64,000 bases of DNA from contig CAWEYT010000015.1 in the NCBI GenBank assembly GCA_963813375.1, forward strand, positions 248,001 to 312,000, given 5' to 3'. Positions within the stretch are counted from its first letter, which is position 1. The number at the start of each line of letters is the position of its first letter. Positions 15,247-24,048 of this stretch are shown in pieces. The position numbers were made by a program, and so were the translations under genes. Below the pieces are notes generated by a model, which saw nothing but the letters and a program-made list of their open reading frames with translations, did not search any database and was not told the origin of the DNA. This DNA is from DASTFY01 sp963813375 (lineage in GTDB: Bacteria > Actinomycetota > Acidimicrobiia > Acidimicrobiales > Ilumatobacteraceae).

Positions 15247-15723
15247 TCAGCTCCCGCGCCACGGAGAGAGCATCCCGGTGTGTGCCCGCAGCGACCGCAC
15301 CTCGGGAGCGGACCCGAGGACGAACCAGTCGAGCAGTTCGACACCGAGCTCATCGAACAGGTCGAGCAGCACGAGCCAACGACCGACGTCCTCCTGTGGT
15401 TCCAGACCGGCGCCCGCATCGGCGGCCGGGCCGGCCCGCACCGTCGCCAGCACGATGGCGTGGATGTCCGGGGACCGTGCCGCGACCTCGGCGGCGAGCG
15501 CGCCGACATCGAGCACATCGTCGGGCGCGGTGGTGCCACTCACGATGCAGCACCCCCGCCCGACGTGGACATCGTCGAGGAAGAGGACGACGGTCTCGGG
15601 GCGGGGCGGATCGCTGGCGGCCAACCGGACGACGGCCATGGCGGCCGCGGCGTCGGTCAGCGGGCCTGGCGTGAGGCTCTGGCCGGCAGGGTCGAAGGAT
15701 GGGTGACGAAGGGTGGGGGCCAT
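15247..15723 (-). CDS. Degenerate RadC/JAB-like protein
   Basis: Over residues 45-150 the order of elements follows the RadC MPN/JAB fold: VVLFLDDVHVGRGCCIVSGT, then an AAEVAARSPDIHAIVLATVR strand, EDVGRWLVLLDLFDELGVEL and LLDWFVLG at the end. True RadC has an H-x-H-P-S-G zinc motif after the central strand. Here that place reads ATVRAGPAADAG, with no histidines, so metalloprotease activity is unlikely. The 44-residue N-terminus is unrelated. The assignment is a fold-level inference. It lies between DUF4031 and infA. Confidence 0.5.
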   Translation of the reverse strand: MAPTLRHPSFDPAGQSLTPGPLTDAAAAMAVVRLAASDPPRPETVVLFLDDVHVGRGCCIVSGTTAPDDVLDVGALAAEVAARSPDIHAIVLATVRAGPAADAGAGLEPQEDVGRWLVLLDLFDELGVELLDWFVLGSAPEVRSLRAHTGMLSPWRGS

Positions 15724-15802
15724 GGCGGCTCCTCGCGCTCGATAGGCGGCGGGGGAAGCCGTGGCGGCACCCTAACGACGGGGTGCTACAGCCCTCGTCG
15801 GA

Positions 15803-16027
15803 TCACTTGTAGCGGAAGGTGATGCGGGCCCTGTTGAGGTCGTACGGCGACAGCTCCACCTGCACCCGGTCACCCGGGAGGACCCGGATGTGGTGCTTGC
15901 GCATCTTCCCGCTGAGGTGACCCAGCACGTTGTGGCCGTTGTCCAGCATGATCCGGAAGTGCCCGCCCTTCAGCGCCTCGGTGGCCTGACCTTCGAAGAC
16001 GATGGCGTCTTCCTTCTGCTTCGGCAC
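15803..16027 (-). CDS. infA: Translation initiation factor IF-1
   Basis: The 74-residue S1/OB-fold protein reads EGQATEALKGGHFRIMLDNG, HLSGKMRKHHIRVLPGDRVQ and VELSPYDLNRARITFRYK, the full IF-1 sequence. IF-1 blocks the ribosomal A site during initiation. The start is GTG after an AGGAG Shine-Dalgarno (ACAGGAGCACTGC), so this gene has a leader, unlike many neighbours. It is not beside the rpmJ-rpsM ribosomal cluster where infA usually lies, which suggests a stand-alone or second copy. The Lys/Arg/His ribosome-contact patch is intact. Confidence 0.95.
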   Translation of the reverse strand: MPKQKEDAIVFEGQATEALKGGHFRIMLDNGHNVLGHLSGKMRKHHIRVLPGDRVQVELSPYDLNRARITFRYK

Positions 16028-16133
16028 GCAGTGCTCCTGTCGTTCGGTCGACAGCCCACTCTAGGAGCCGAAGGTGGCCGTCCCACGGCATGGTCCGCGG
16101 AGCATGCGTCACGCCGGTGCAGACTGCCCCATC

Positions 16134-17236
16134 GTGACGGCCCTTCGGCTGCTGGCCACGGTGGCCGGCATCGCGCTCGGTGGCATCGGCGCTCCTGTCG
16201 GCGATGAAGACGATCGTCCTCCCGCGCGGAGGCTTCGATCGTCGCCGCCGCCCTGTTCATCAACCTCCGTCGGGTGTTCGACCGGGTGTGCTCCCCGAAG
16301 CGATCGTTCGCGTTCCGGGACCGGATCATGGCGTACTACGCACCGGTCGTCCTGCTCCTTCTGCCGGTCACCTGGGTGACGATGGTGCTGTTGGGCTACA
16401 CGGGGATCTACTGGGGGACCGGCATCGAACCGCTGGCGGAGGCGCTGGCCATCAGTGGGTCGTCGCTCTTCACCCTCGGCTTCGACCGGCCCGGCGACAT
16501 GGCCCACATCGTGGTGTCGTTCACCGAGGCGCTGATCGGGCTCGGCATCGTGGCCCTCGTCATCTCGTACCTGCCGTCGATCTACGGGGCGTTCAGCCGC
16601 CGCGAGGCGCTCGTGGCCACGCTGGAGGTCCGGGCCGGGTTGCCGCCGAGCCCGGTCGAGCTGCTCACCCGCTACGCCCGCATCGGCTGGCTCGACCGTC
16701 TGGGCGAGGAGCTCTTCCCGTCGTGGGAGCGCTGGTTCGCCGAGATCGAGGAGAGCCACACCAGTCAGAGTGCGCTCAACTTCCTGCGGTCGCCGCATCC
16801 GGGGCGCAGCTGGATCACGGCGGCCGGTTGTGTGCTCGATACCGCGGCCATCTCGAACTCCGTCATCGACAAGCGCCATGACGCCCGGGCTGACCTTCTT
16901 GTGCGGGGTGGGTACCTCTGCCTGCGGCGCATCGCCGACTTCTTCGGCATCCCCTACGACCACAACCCCCGCCCGGACGATCCCATCTCGGTCACGCGGC
17001 CCGAGTTCGACCTCATGTGCGCCGAGCTCGAGGCGGCCGGCATCCCGCTGAAGGCGGACCGCGACCAGGCCTGGCGGGACTTCGCGGGCTGGCGGGTGAA
17101 CTACGACGCCGTGCTGGTGGAGTTGTGCGCGCTCGTCATGGCACCGCCGGCGGTCTGGTCGAGCGACCGGGTGATGGGTCGCCGCCGCCGCATCAAGATC
17201 GCGCGCCGGACCACGCTCTCGCGGATCTCACCGTGA
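16134..17236 (+). CDS. Membrane protein with ion-channel-like pore segment (two frameshifts)
   Basis: GTG at 16134 gives a first membrane helix. After one-base shifts near 16170-16195 and 16228 the protein continues LLSAMKTIVLPRG, then IVAAALFINLRRVFDR, then a long intact frame. YYAPVVLLLLPVTWVTMVLL, a re-entrant stretch AISGSSLFTLGFDRPGD and a helix FTEALIGLGIVALVISYLPS give the helix-loop-helix order of two-TM potassium channels. FTLGFD stands where TVGYGD would be. A soluble domain of about 200 residues follows. The family is seen in actinobacteria as uncharacterised membrane proteins; channel activity is inference. Confidence 0.6.
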
Positions 17237-17275
17237 CGATGTTGGTGGGCGTCCGAGTGGACGCGCCCCGTGCCG

Positions 17276-18137
17276 TCAGAGACGGCTCGGCCACTGCCCC
17301 GCGGCCCAGAAGGACAGCACCACGCCGGCCAGCCCGAGCAGGAACGGCACCAGCATGTCCCACACGGGTGGTGGGCCGTGGTGGGGCCGCATCAGGACGA
17401 GACCACACAGGAACCCGGCCACGAGCCCGCCGATGTGACCACCGATCGAGATGCCCGGTATGGCGAACGTCAGCACCAGGTTGATGATGAGGAGCCCACC
17501 CAGGTTGGTCCGCATGATGGGGATCTTGCGGATGATCATGCCGGCGACCGCGCAACCGACGAGCCCGAAGGCCACGCCGGAGGCGCCGGCGGTGATGGCA
17601 CGAGGATCGTCCGTGAGGATGAGCGCGCCGGCCGACCCGCCGACCAGGCACGACAGGTAGGTGAGCGTGTAGCGCACCGGTCCCAGCGCGGGCTCCAGCA
17701 TCAGCGACACCTGGTAGATCACGAGCATGTTCATGGCGAGGTGCAGCAGGCCGAAGTGCAGGAACCCGCTCGTGAAGATGCGCCACCACTCGCCGCCGGC
17801 GTCGATGAGGATGGGGTTGAGACCGTAGTCACGTTGCATGGCGCCGACGCCGGTGTTCAGGAGCGCGTCGCCACGCGCCACGCCGAGGAGGAGGACTGCG
17901 ACGCTGATCCCGATGAAGACCTTCGTCATCATCGTGGGACGGCTGGCTCCCCAGCGTCGCATGGCGTCCCGGGTCGACGGTCGGCCCTCCCGGATGCAGT
18001 CAGCGCACTGCGAGCCGACGGCGGCCGGGCGTGAGGCAGTCCGTGCAGGCCGGGCGGCCGCAGCGGGTGCAGGCCCGGCCGGTGGCCCGTGATGGGTGGC
18101 GGTAGCAGGTGACGGGAGTCGGCGGGGGGAGGCTCAC
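17276..18137 (-). CDS. Rhomboid intramembrane serine protease with N-terminal zinc-ribbon-like domain (frameshifted near 18029)
   Basis: The catalytic serine is in GASGVAFGLVG and the catalytic histidine in GGHIGGLVAGF. WWRIFTSGFLHFGLLHLAMN is the conserved early block. Six or seven membrane helices are visible. Upstream, in a frame one base off, lies a B-box-like cysteine cluster: CYRHPSRATGRACTRCGRPA, then CTDCLTP, then (after the shift) GSQCADCIREGRPS. This matches the N-terminal domain of many actinobacterial rhomboids, so the true start is GTG at 18137. That start overlaps the DUF971 stop by 4 bp (GTGA). The protein is about 287 residues and is likely co-translated with DUF971. Confidence 0.85.
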
Positions 18138-18490
18138 GGTGAGGGAGCAGCGTAACGGCGGCCCTGCCCGTCGTCCCCGCACCACCCGCGCAGCAGATCC
18201 CACGAGTAGATGCCCGTGGCATGGCCGTCGCTCCAGTGGATCGACAGTCCCCAGGCGCCGACCAGCTCGGCGTCGTCGATCCAGAGATCGGTCGATTGGC
18301 CCGGTCGCGGCCAGGCCTCATCGCCACGCTCGCGGTGGCTCCGGCACGTGGCGCATGGGCAGAAGCGCCGGAGCTCCTCGAGCCCGAACTCGCAGATCGC
18401 CCCGTCCTCGAAGGTCAACTGCACGGAACGCCGGCGGTCGATGTCGATGGAGGTCACCACGACGTTCGGCCCGGCGGGCGAGGTAGCCAC
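18134..18490 (-). CDS. DUF971 domain protein
   Basis: The 118-residue protein contains the DUF971 core: LTFEDGAICEFGLEELRRFC with PCATCRSHRE, then LSIHWSDGHATGIYSWDLLR. This domain is also the N-terminal part of gamma-butyrobetaine hydroxylases and occurs alone in proteins tied to iron-sulfur metabolism. Three cysteines lie in FCPCATC. The GTG start at 18490 has TACGTT 7 nt upstream. Its stop overlaps the rhomboid start, forming a two-gene operon. The function here is not known. Confidence 0.85.
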   Translation of the reverse strand: MATSPAGPNVVVTSIDIDRRRSVQLTFEDGAICEFGLEELRRFCPCATCRSHRERGDEAWPRPGQSTDLWIDDAELVGAWGLSIHWSDGHATGIYSWDLLRGWCGDDGQGRRYAAPSP

Positions 18491-18497
18491 CGGGCCG

Positions 18498-18503
18498 AAC
18501 GTA
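18498..18503 (-). promoter_or_regulatory. -10 element (TACGTT) for the DUF971-rhomboid operon
   Basis: TACGTT on the minus strand is 7 nt upstream of the GTG at 18490. It forms a divergent pair with the element at 18525. Confidence 0.5.
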
Positions 18504-18524
18504 GCGGTGACGGGCTGACCTCGC

Positions 18525-18530
18525 TACGTT
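18525..18530 (+). promoter_or_regulatory. -10 element (TACGTT) for the thioesterase
   Basis: TACGTT is 8 nt upstream of the GTG at 18539, with a run of C between them. Confidence 0.45.
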
Positions 18531-18538
18531 CCCCCGCC

Positions 18539-19351
18539 GTGACCGACGAGCGCGTTGCCCGGTTCGATCGCGACACGGCCGTCATCCTCCTGGGAGGCGG
18601 CCGCTTCGAGGCGCGGATGGACCGCGGGTGGTGGATCGAGCGGGGACCGAACGGCGGGTACGTCGCTGCCGTGGTGCTGCGCGCTCTCACCGCGGCCGTG
18701 GACGACCCAGTGCGGGCGCCGCGCTCGTTCACCGTGCACTACCTGGCGCCGCCGAACGAAGGCCCTGTCGATCTCCAGGCGACCGTCGAACGGGCCGGAC
18801 GCCAGCTCAGCTTCGTCACGGGCCGGCTCGAGCAGGAGGGCCGCCTGCTGGCGGTGGCCCAAGCCGTGTTCAGCGTGCCCGTCGTGGCCCCGGAGTTCGA
18901 CGACTCGACACCACCGGTGGTCCCGCCGCCCGAGGACCTCGAACCGCTGGCCGTCCAAGGGCCGATCGAGATCCCGATGCGCGAGCGCTACGAGTCCCGT
19001 TGGGCGATCGGCCCGATGCCGTTCACCGCCGGCGATCGCGCCGAGGTGGGTGGGTGGATCCGCCTGGCCGACCCTCGGCCGGCGGACCACGTGCTGCTGG
19101 CGGCCATCGCCGACGCCTGGTTGCCACCGGTGTTCAGCCGCGCCAGCGAACGCTTCGGCGTGCCCACCATCGATCTCACCATCCACTTCCGCCGTCGCGT
19201 CCTGCCCGACGACGAGTGGTTCCTCGTCCACTTCCGCACCCGATCCTCCATCGAGGGCTTCGTGGAGGAGGACGGCGAGATCTGGAGCCGCTCGGGAAGG
19301 CTCCTCGCGCAGTCCCGTCAGCTCTCGCTGGTGGTGCCGCTGCCGGCATGA
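18539..19351 (+). CDS. Acyl-CoA thioesterase, double hot-dog (TesB-like) family
   Basis: The 270-residue protein has two hot-dog halves. The first has WWIERGPNGGYVAAVVLRAL and SFTVHYLAPPNEGPVDL; the second has LAAIADAWLPPVFSR and DLTIHFRRRVLPDDEW. This matches the thioesterase-like superfamily that hydrolyses acyl-CoAs. The terminal WSRSGRLLAQSRQLSLV with the conserved Gln is typical. The GTG at 18539 is supported by a -10 element 8 nt upstream. It is convergent with the CPBP protease, with 20 bp between the stops. The physiological acyl chain is unknown; the window is rich in acyl-CoA enzymes. Confidence 0.85.
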   Translation: MTDERVARFDRDTAVILLGGGRFEARMDRGWWIERGPNGGYVAAVVLRALTAAVDDPVRAPRSFTVHYLAPPNEGPVDLQATVERAGRQLSFVTGRLEQEGRLLAVAQAVFSVPVVAPEFDDSTPPVVPPPEDLEPLAVQGPIEIPMRERYESRWAIGPMPFTAGDRAEVGGWIRLADPRPADHVLLAAIADAWLPPVFSRASERFGVPTIDLTIHFRRRVLPDDEWFLVHFRTRSSIEGFVEEDGEIWSRSGRLLAQSRQLSLVVPLPA

Positions 19352-19371
19352 CCGGCCGCTGATCACGCGTC

Positions 19372-20026
19372 TCAGAGGCCGTCGACGGCGCCGACGGCTT
19401 GGAGGACGACGGCGGTCAGCACCATGACGACGATGAGGACGTTGTAGACGGTGTGGGCGCGGGCCGACTCGAGCACCGCCTCCCGCCGGCTGTGGTCGGG
19501 GCGGTAGCCCCGCAGGTAGCAGCGCATGAAGTAGGCGCCGCCGCAGGCCAGGGCCAGCGCCACCCCGATCGGGATGCCGATCAGGGCGTGGGCGAGGCCG
19601 AACTCGATGGTGCGCCGGACAGCGTCGCGGCCAGGACCACTGCTCGCAGCCGCGACGGAACGCGCGCTCCTCGGCCAGCGCGAAGAGGGGGATGGCCGGC
19701 AGGAGCAGCGCGAGGAACACCATCGGGACGATCCACTCCAGCGGCGTCCCCGAGGTCTGCTCGGTGGTGCCGGTCACCGGGTTGCCCGCACCTCCGAGTG
19801 CGCTCCACCAGCCCCAGTCGAGACCGGGTACGAGCAGCAGCACGGATGCCACGACGAGCACGAGCGTGAGGACGAGCGGCGCGGGCCAGACGTGGCGCCA
19901 GCGGATGCCGCGTACGACCGGCAGGGTCGTCGAGCGGCCGGCGGCGGTGAAGGAGTGGCGGGCGGCGCCGGCCAACCGGAACCCGACGAAGGCCAGCACG
20001 CCGACCGTTAGGACCAGTTCGACCAC
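19372..20026 (-). CDS. CPBP-family intramembrane metalloprotease-like protein (frameshifted near 19643)
   Basis: The membrane protein has about 217 residues and five or so helices. The three CPBP (Abi/Rce1) motifs are present in order: EERAFR (EExxxR), FGLAH (FxxxH, after the shift) and HTVYN (HxxxN). These supply the glutamate, histidine and asparagine of the catalytic site. One extra base near 19643 separates the first motif from the other two. Family members process prenylated proteins or bacteriocin-type peptides, or have unknown substrates. The start is GTG at 20026, divergent from the acyl-CoA dehydrogenase. Confidence 0.72.
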
Positions 20027-20067
20027 CCCGGGTAGGTTGCCACGGCAGCCGACTGACTGGGGGTCGC

Positions 20068-21387
20068 ATGGCCTGGGACTTCTCGACCGAGCCCGAGTTC
20101 GAGGCGAAGCTCGACTGGATGCGGAGCTTCGTCCGCGAGGAGATCATGCCCCTCGAGACCCTCGCCGACCTCTGGCGCTCGCCGGAGGGGCGGGAGCGCT
20201 TCACGGCCATCGCCGCGCCGCTGAAGGAGCAGGTGAAGGATCAAGGGCTGTGGGCGGCCCACCTGCCGCCGGAGATGGGGGGCGGCGGTTTCGGCCAGGT
20301 GAAGCTTGGGCTGATGCACGAGATCCTCGGTGCCTGCATCTACGCCCCGGGCATCTTCGGCAACCAGGCACCGGACTCGGGCAACGCGGAGCTCATCGCG
20401 GTCGGCGGCACCGAGGAGCAGAAGCGGCAGTGGATGGAGCCGTTGCTGGCCGGCGAGCTGCGGTCCTGCTTCTCGATGACCGAGCCCGGGGCGGGCGCCG
20501 ATCCCACCCTCCTCATCACCCGGGCCGAGCGGGACGGCGACGAGTGGGTCATCAACGGGCACAAGTGGTTCTCGTCCAACGCCAGCATCTCGGACTTCCT
20601 CATCGTGATGTGCCTCACGAACCCCGACGTCGAGCCGTACCGGCGGTACTCGATGATCATCGTGCCCACCCGCACGCCGGGCGTGAACATCGTGCGGGAC
20701 GTGCCCACGATGGGGGAGCCGGACCACCGCACCGGCGAGCCCGGCGGCCACGCGGAGATCCTCTACGAGGACGTCCGCGTCCCGGTCGACAACATCATCG
20801 GCAACCCGGGCGACGGCTTCGCGCTGGCCCAGAAGCGTCTCGGTCCGGGGCGCATCCACCACGCCATGCGCTGGCTCGGGCAGTCGAAGCGTGCGTTCGA
20901 CATGCTGTGCGAGCGGTCGCTGTCGCGCTTCACCCACGGCTCGCTGCTGGCGGAGAAGCAGATGGTGCAGGACTGGATCGCGGAGAGCTACGCCGAGCTG
21001 CAGGCCGCTCGCCTGCTCACCCTGCACGCGGCGTGGAAGATGGATCAGCTCCACGAGGCCGGGCGGCACCACAGCGACGCCCGCATCGAGATCGCCACCA
21101 TCAAGTTCTGGGGCGCCCGTGCCCTCTACAACGTGATCGACCGGGCCATCCAGGTGCATGGCTCACTCGGCTACACCACCGACCTGCCGCTCGAATCGAT
21201 GTACCGCGCCGCCCGGGCGGCCCGGATCTACGACGGGCCGGACGAGGTCCACAAGGTGACGGTGGCCCGCCAGGTGCTCAAGCAGTACAAGCCGACCGAG
21301 GTGCCGAGCGAGCACGTGCCGACCCGCCGGCGCGCCGCGCAGGAGAAGTTCGCCGAGTTCCTGGACGGCATGGCGCTGAACTCGTAG
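20068..21387 (+). CDS. Acyl-CoA dehydrogenase family protein
   Basis: The 439-residue flavoprotein catalyses alpha,beta-desaturation of an acyl-CoA with FAD. The FAD/substrate block is SCFSMTEPGAGADPTLLITR, followed by WVINGHKWFSSNAS. The C-terminal helical domain contains IQVHGSLGYTTDLPLESMYR and ARIYDGPDEVHKVTVARQVL, where the Gly-Pro-Asp-Glu stretch is near the usual catalytic glutamate position. It is longer than short-chain enzymes and fits the group acting on bulky or long acyl-CoAs. It ends 1 bp before the convergent PEBP gene's stop. A GGGGG stretch precedes the ATG. Confidence 0.9.
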   Translation: MAWDFSTEPEFEAKLDWMRSFVREEIMPLETLADLWRSPEGRERFTAIAAPLKEQVKDQGLWAAHLPPEMGGGGFGQVKLGLMHEILGACIYAPGIFGNQAPDSGNAELIAVGGTEEQKRQWMEPLLAGELRSCFSMTEPGAGADPTLLITRAERDGDEWVINGHKWFSSNASISDFLIVMCLTNPDVEPYRRYSMIIVPTRTPGVNIVRDVPTMGEPDHRTGEPGGHAEILYEDVRVPVDNIIGNPGDGFALAQKRLGPGRIHHAMRWLGQSKRAFDMLCERSLSRFTHGSLLAEKQMVQDWIAESYAELQAARLLTLHAAWKMDQLHEAGRHHSDARIEIATIKFWGARALYNVIDRAIQVHGSLGYTTDLPLESMYRAARAARIYDGPDEVHKVTVARQVLKQYKPTEVPSEHVPTRRRAAQEKFAEFLDGMALNS

Positions 21388-21388
21388 A

Positions 21389-22177
21389 TCAACCAGCCGT
21401 GGTCGTCGGTGCGCTCGCGCTGGTTGCTGCGGTCGTTGTGCTCGAAGTGCTGGTCGACGCGGTACCCGGCCTGATCGACGTGCTGGTCGAGGCTGCGGCC
21501 GCCCGTGCTGCCGCGCTGTAGCGCCCGACGACGCTCACCGTGGCGATCGACGCCGCCTCGATGTCCGGGATGACCTCCTCGCCGTCGAACCCCGGCGCGA
21601 ACCCGAGATCCCGGTCGAGGGCGTGGAGCTGGACGAGGTACTCGTGCTCCCCGGTCCCGGGCGGCGGGCACGGGCCTCCCCACCCGACCTCGCCGAAGCC
21701 GTTCGTGCCCTGGATGCCGCCGGCCGGCGCTTCACCCTCGCCCAGCCCCGTGACGCCGGGATCGATCCCGGTCACGACCCAGTGGACGAAGCCGTCGGCC
21801 GACAGGTCGGTCACGACCACGGCCAGGTTGGTGGCCTCGATCGGGATGCCGGACCACGAGAGCGCGGGGGAGAGGCCCTCGCCCGACACTCCGCCGGCGC
21901 TGTCGCACGTGAAGCGGACGTCGATCGGCGCCTCGTCCTCCCAGGGAGCTCGGAGCGTGAGTCCGAGCTCGCCCACGCCTTCCCCCGGCAGTCCGGAACC
22001 GAGCACGGCGGGATCGGCCGGGATCGACGTGGTGGTGCTGTTGAACACCGAGGCCGTCTGGTCCGGGCCGGCCGGGCGGAGCTCCCGGCCGTCGCCGGTG
22101 TCGCAGCCGGTGAGCAGGACGGCCGCGGCCAGGGCGACGACGGGGAGGAAGGCCGGCGGGCGCGCACGGGCCGACAC
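21389..22177 (-). CDS. PEBP (YbhB/YbcL, Raf-kinase-inhibitor-like) lipoprotein
   Basis: The signal peptide ends LLTGC (lipobox), predicting a lipid-anchored extracytoplasmic protein of 262 residues. The PEBP ligand-pocket segments are present: GLSPALSWSGIP, VHWVVTGIDPGVTGLGEG, and GWGGPCPPPGTGEHEYLVQL with HALD. The C-terminal 45 residues are a Ser/Thr/Ala-rich linker, probably lying in the cell wall. It starts 27 bp after the copper radical oxidase gene and is probably co-transcribed with it. PEBP proteins bind phospholipid head groups or small anions; the bacterial role is mostly unknown. Confidence 0.87.
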   Translation of the reverse strand: MSARARPPAFLPVVALAAAVLLTGCDTGDGRELRPAGPDQTASVFNSTTTSIPADPAVLGSGLPGEGVGELGLTLRAPWEDEAPIDVRFTCDSAGGVSGEGLSPALSWSGIPIEATNLAVVVTDLSADGFVHWVVTGIDPGVTGLGEGEAPAGGIQGTNGFGEVGWGGPCPPPGTGEHEYLVQLHALDRDLGFAPGFDGEEVIPDIEAASIATVSVVGRYSAAARAAAASTSTSIRPGTASTSTSSTTTAATSASAPTTTAG

Positions 22178-22204
22178 TACGGCCGGGCCTGCCTGGGCGG
22201 ACGG

Positions 22205-23738
22205 TCAGTCCGTCTCTGGCGTTTCGGGGTCGGCCACGACGCGTGCGGCCTCCGTCGCGCTCGCCTCGGGCACGGAGGCCGCGGCGGCGCCACCGCCGGT
22301 GATCCTGACGATGCGGGCGGCGCTCGGCACGCCCCGGCTGTCCAGGGCGATCGCGTAGTAATGCCCGGCTGGGGCCTCGCTGATCGGCGGCACCCGCACG
22401 CCGACGCTGCCGTTGCCCGGGTTCCAGGCCGACGTCACAGGCAGCACCAGCCTCCGTTGCGAGGTGTCGATGCTGTGGGTTACCGACGGCAGCCCCATCA
22501 GCACGACGGAGCCCAGCCCGTGGGCGGCGCTCACCCCGAGGGTGACGGTGCCGCCGGACGGCCACGTGGCGCTCCCGGGGTTGGTGATCGTCGGCCGGCC
22601 GGCCAGCGCGAGGTACTGGGGGCTGTACACCTGGCCGCTCGGGAAGGTGGGGGCGTTGCCGGTCCGGCCGCCTCCCGCCGTCAGGACCCGGCCGTCGGCC
22701 AAGAGCACGGCGTTGGAGTGGTACATGCGGGGCACCGCCAGGTCCGGGAGCTTCGTCCAGGTCTCCGTTGCCGGGTCCCACACCTCGGGCGTCATCACCG
22801 CTTTGGCGATGGTGGACGTGCCGTCAGCTGGACCCGCCGATCGCCATCACCCGCCCGTCCGGGAGGACCACGGTGCTGAACTTCTTGCGCTTCAGGTTGA
22901 GCGAGCCGACCTTGCGCCACGTCGGGCTGGCGGCCTTCAGGTCGATCACCCACGAGTCCGTGCCGGTATTCCCGGCGGCGTAGAGGAGGATCTTGCCCGT
23001 GTCGTACATGGCCATGCCGGTGCCACCGACCACCGGCGGGCTCTTCGTGACCGTGGTCCAGGTCTGGGCGTCGACGTCCAGGTAGGCGGACTTCCCCGAC
23101 GCGTTCTTCACCACGAAGACCTTGCCGTTGGGGGCGAGGACGGCGCGGGGGTAGAGGCCCATCGGCTTGGACTCGGCCAGCCCCGGCAGCTCGCGCCAGG
23201 TGTTGGTGACGGGGTTGTAGATCTCGGACAGGTTGGCCATGAGGCCCTTCTTGACCTGCCCACCCAGGGCCACCTGGCGACCGTCGGGCAGGGCGATCAC
23301 CGTCGGGTACCACCGCGGGGTCTTCATCGACGCTGCCGCGCTCCACGTGTTGGAGGCCCAGTCGAAGATCCGGGTCACCGCGAGGCCGCCTCCCGGCTGC
23401 TTGTACGCGGTGCCGCCGACGACGACCAGGCGGCCGTCGGGGAGCTGCGTCTGGAAGGCGCAGAACAGGGCCACGTTCACGCCGGGCGTCGACGAGAAGG
23501 CACCGGTGGCCGGGTTCCAGCGCCGGGCGCTGGTGAGCCCGTTCTCCTTGTCCCACATGAGGACGTCGCCGTTGGGTCCGACCGAGAGGTGGATGGCGAC
23601 GAAGTTGTTCCAGTCCATCACCCCGGACCAGGAGCCGGGACCGGTGGGCGCCGCGCCTGCGGTGCCGAGCGCGCCAATGACGAGCGCCCCGCCAAGGGCG
23701 AAACCGGCGAGACCGCGTCGCGTTCGACGACCGATCAT
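22205..23738 (-). CDS. Secreted copper radical oxidase (galactose/glyoxal oxidase family), frameshifted at 22826
   Basis: The kelch-repeat beta-propeller protein has a C-terminal DUF1929 domain. All active-site residues of the galactose/glyoxal oxidase family can be placed: the cross-linked cysteine in ALFCAFQTQLPDGRLVVVGG, its tyrosine partner in TPRWYPTVIALPDGR, the axial Tyr and His in PRMYHSNAVLLADGRV, and the last copper His in SVTHSIDTSQRRL. So a Tyr-Cys radical copper enzyme that oxidises an alcohol or aldehyde to give H2O2 is likely. The signal peptide starts MIGRRTRRGLAGF and may be Tat-type. An extra base at 22826 splits it (GGSS, then DGTSTIAKAVMTPEVWD). GGAGGT precedes the ATG by 8 bp. 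Confidence 0.88.
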
Positions 23739-24048
23739 GACCGTGACCTCCGGGTGTTCAATGCCAGCCGTCCGCCGGCCGCCGGTCGTGAACGTACGGT
23801 TCCAGGCACGACAGCGTCCGGAACGGAGCCTCCTTTCCACGGCGCCGCCCCCTTGAGGGTCCTGACGGCCACGTCTGGTGTCGGCGGTCCCGCTGGCGGT
23901 GGGCATCCCCACGAGCAGGGCGGACGCAGGTCGGGCGCCTCGACCGCGACCGCAGGCCGCGGGCGGCGATCGCTCCCTGTCGTCTCGTACAGCGACCGGA
24001 TCGCAGCGGCGTTACGTTCGGCCGCGGGGCCGCCGGTAGCGTGACGGT
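23739..24048. other. Divergent intergenic region, copper oxidase / mca
   Basis: This 310-bp gap contains the GGAGGT ribosome-binding site of the oxidase next to 23739 and the mca -10 element near 24037. A GAAC-N5-GTTC repeat at 23790-23802 resembles half of an SOS box but has the wrong spacing. No open frame looks coding. Nothing else was recognised. Confidence 0.6.
24037..24042 (+). promoter_or_regulatory. -10 element (TAGCGT) for mca
   Basis: TAGCGT is followed by exactly 6 nt (GACGGT) and the GTG start at 24049, predicting a leaderless transcript. Confidence 0.55.

Noticed and set aside
23790..23802. GAAC-N5-GTTC upstream of the copper oxidase as an SOS box
   Set aside because: The spacing is five instead of four, and the outer bases do not match.
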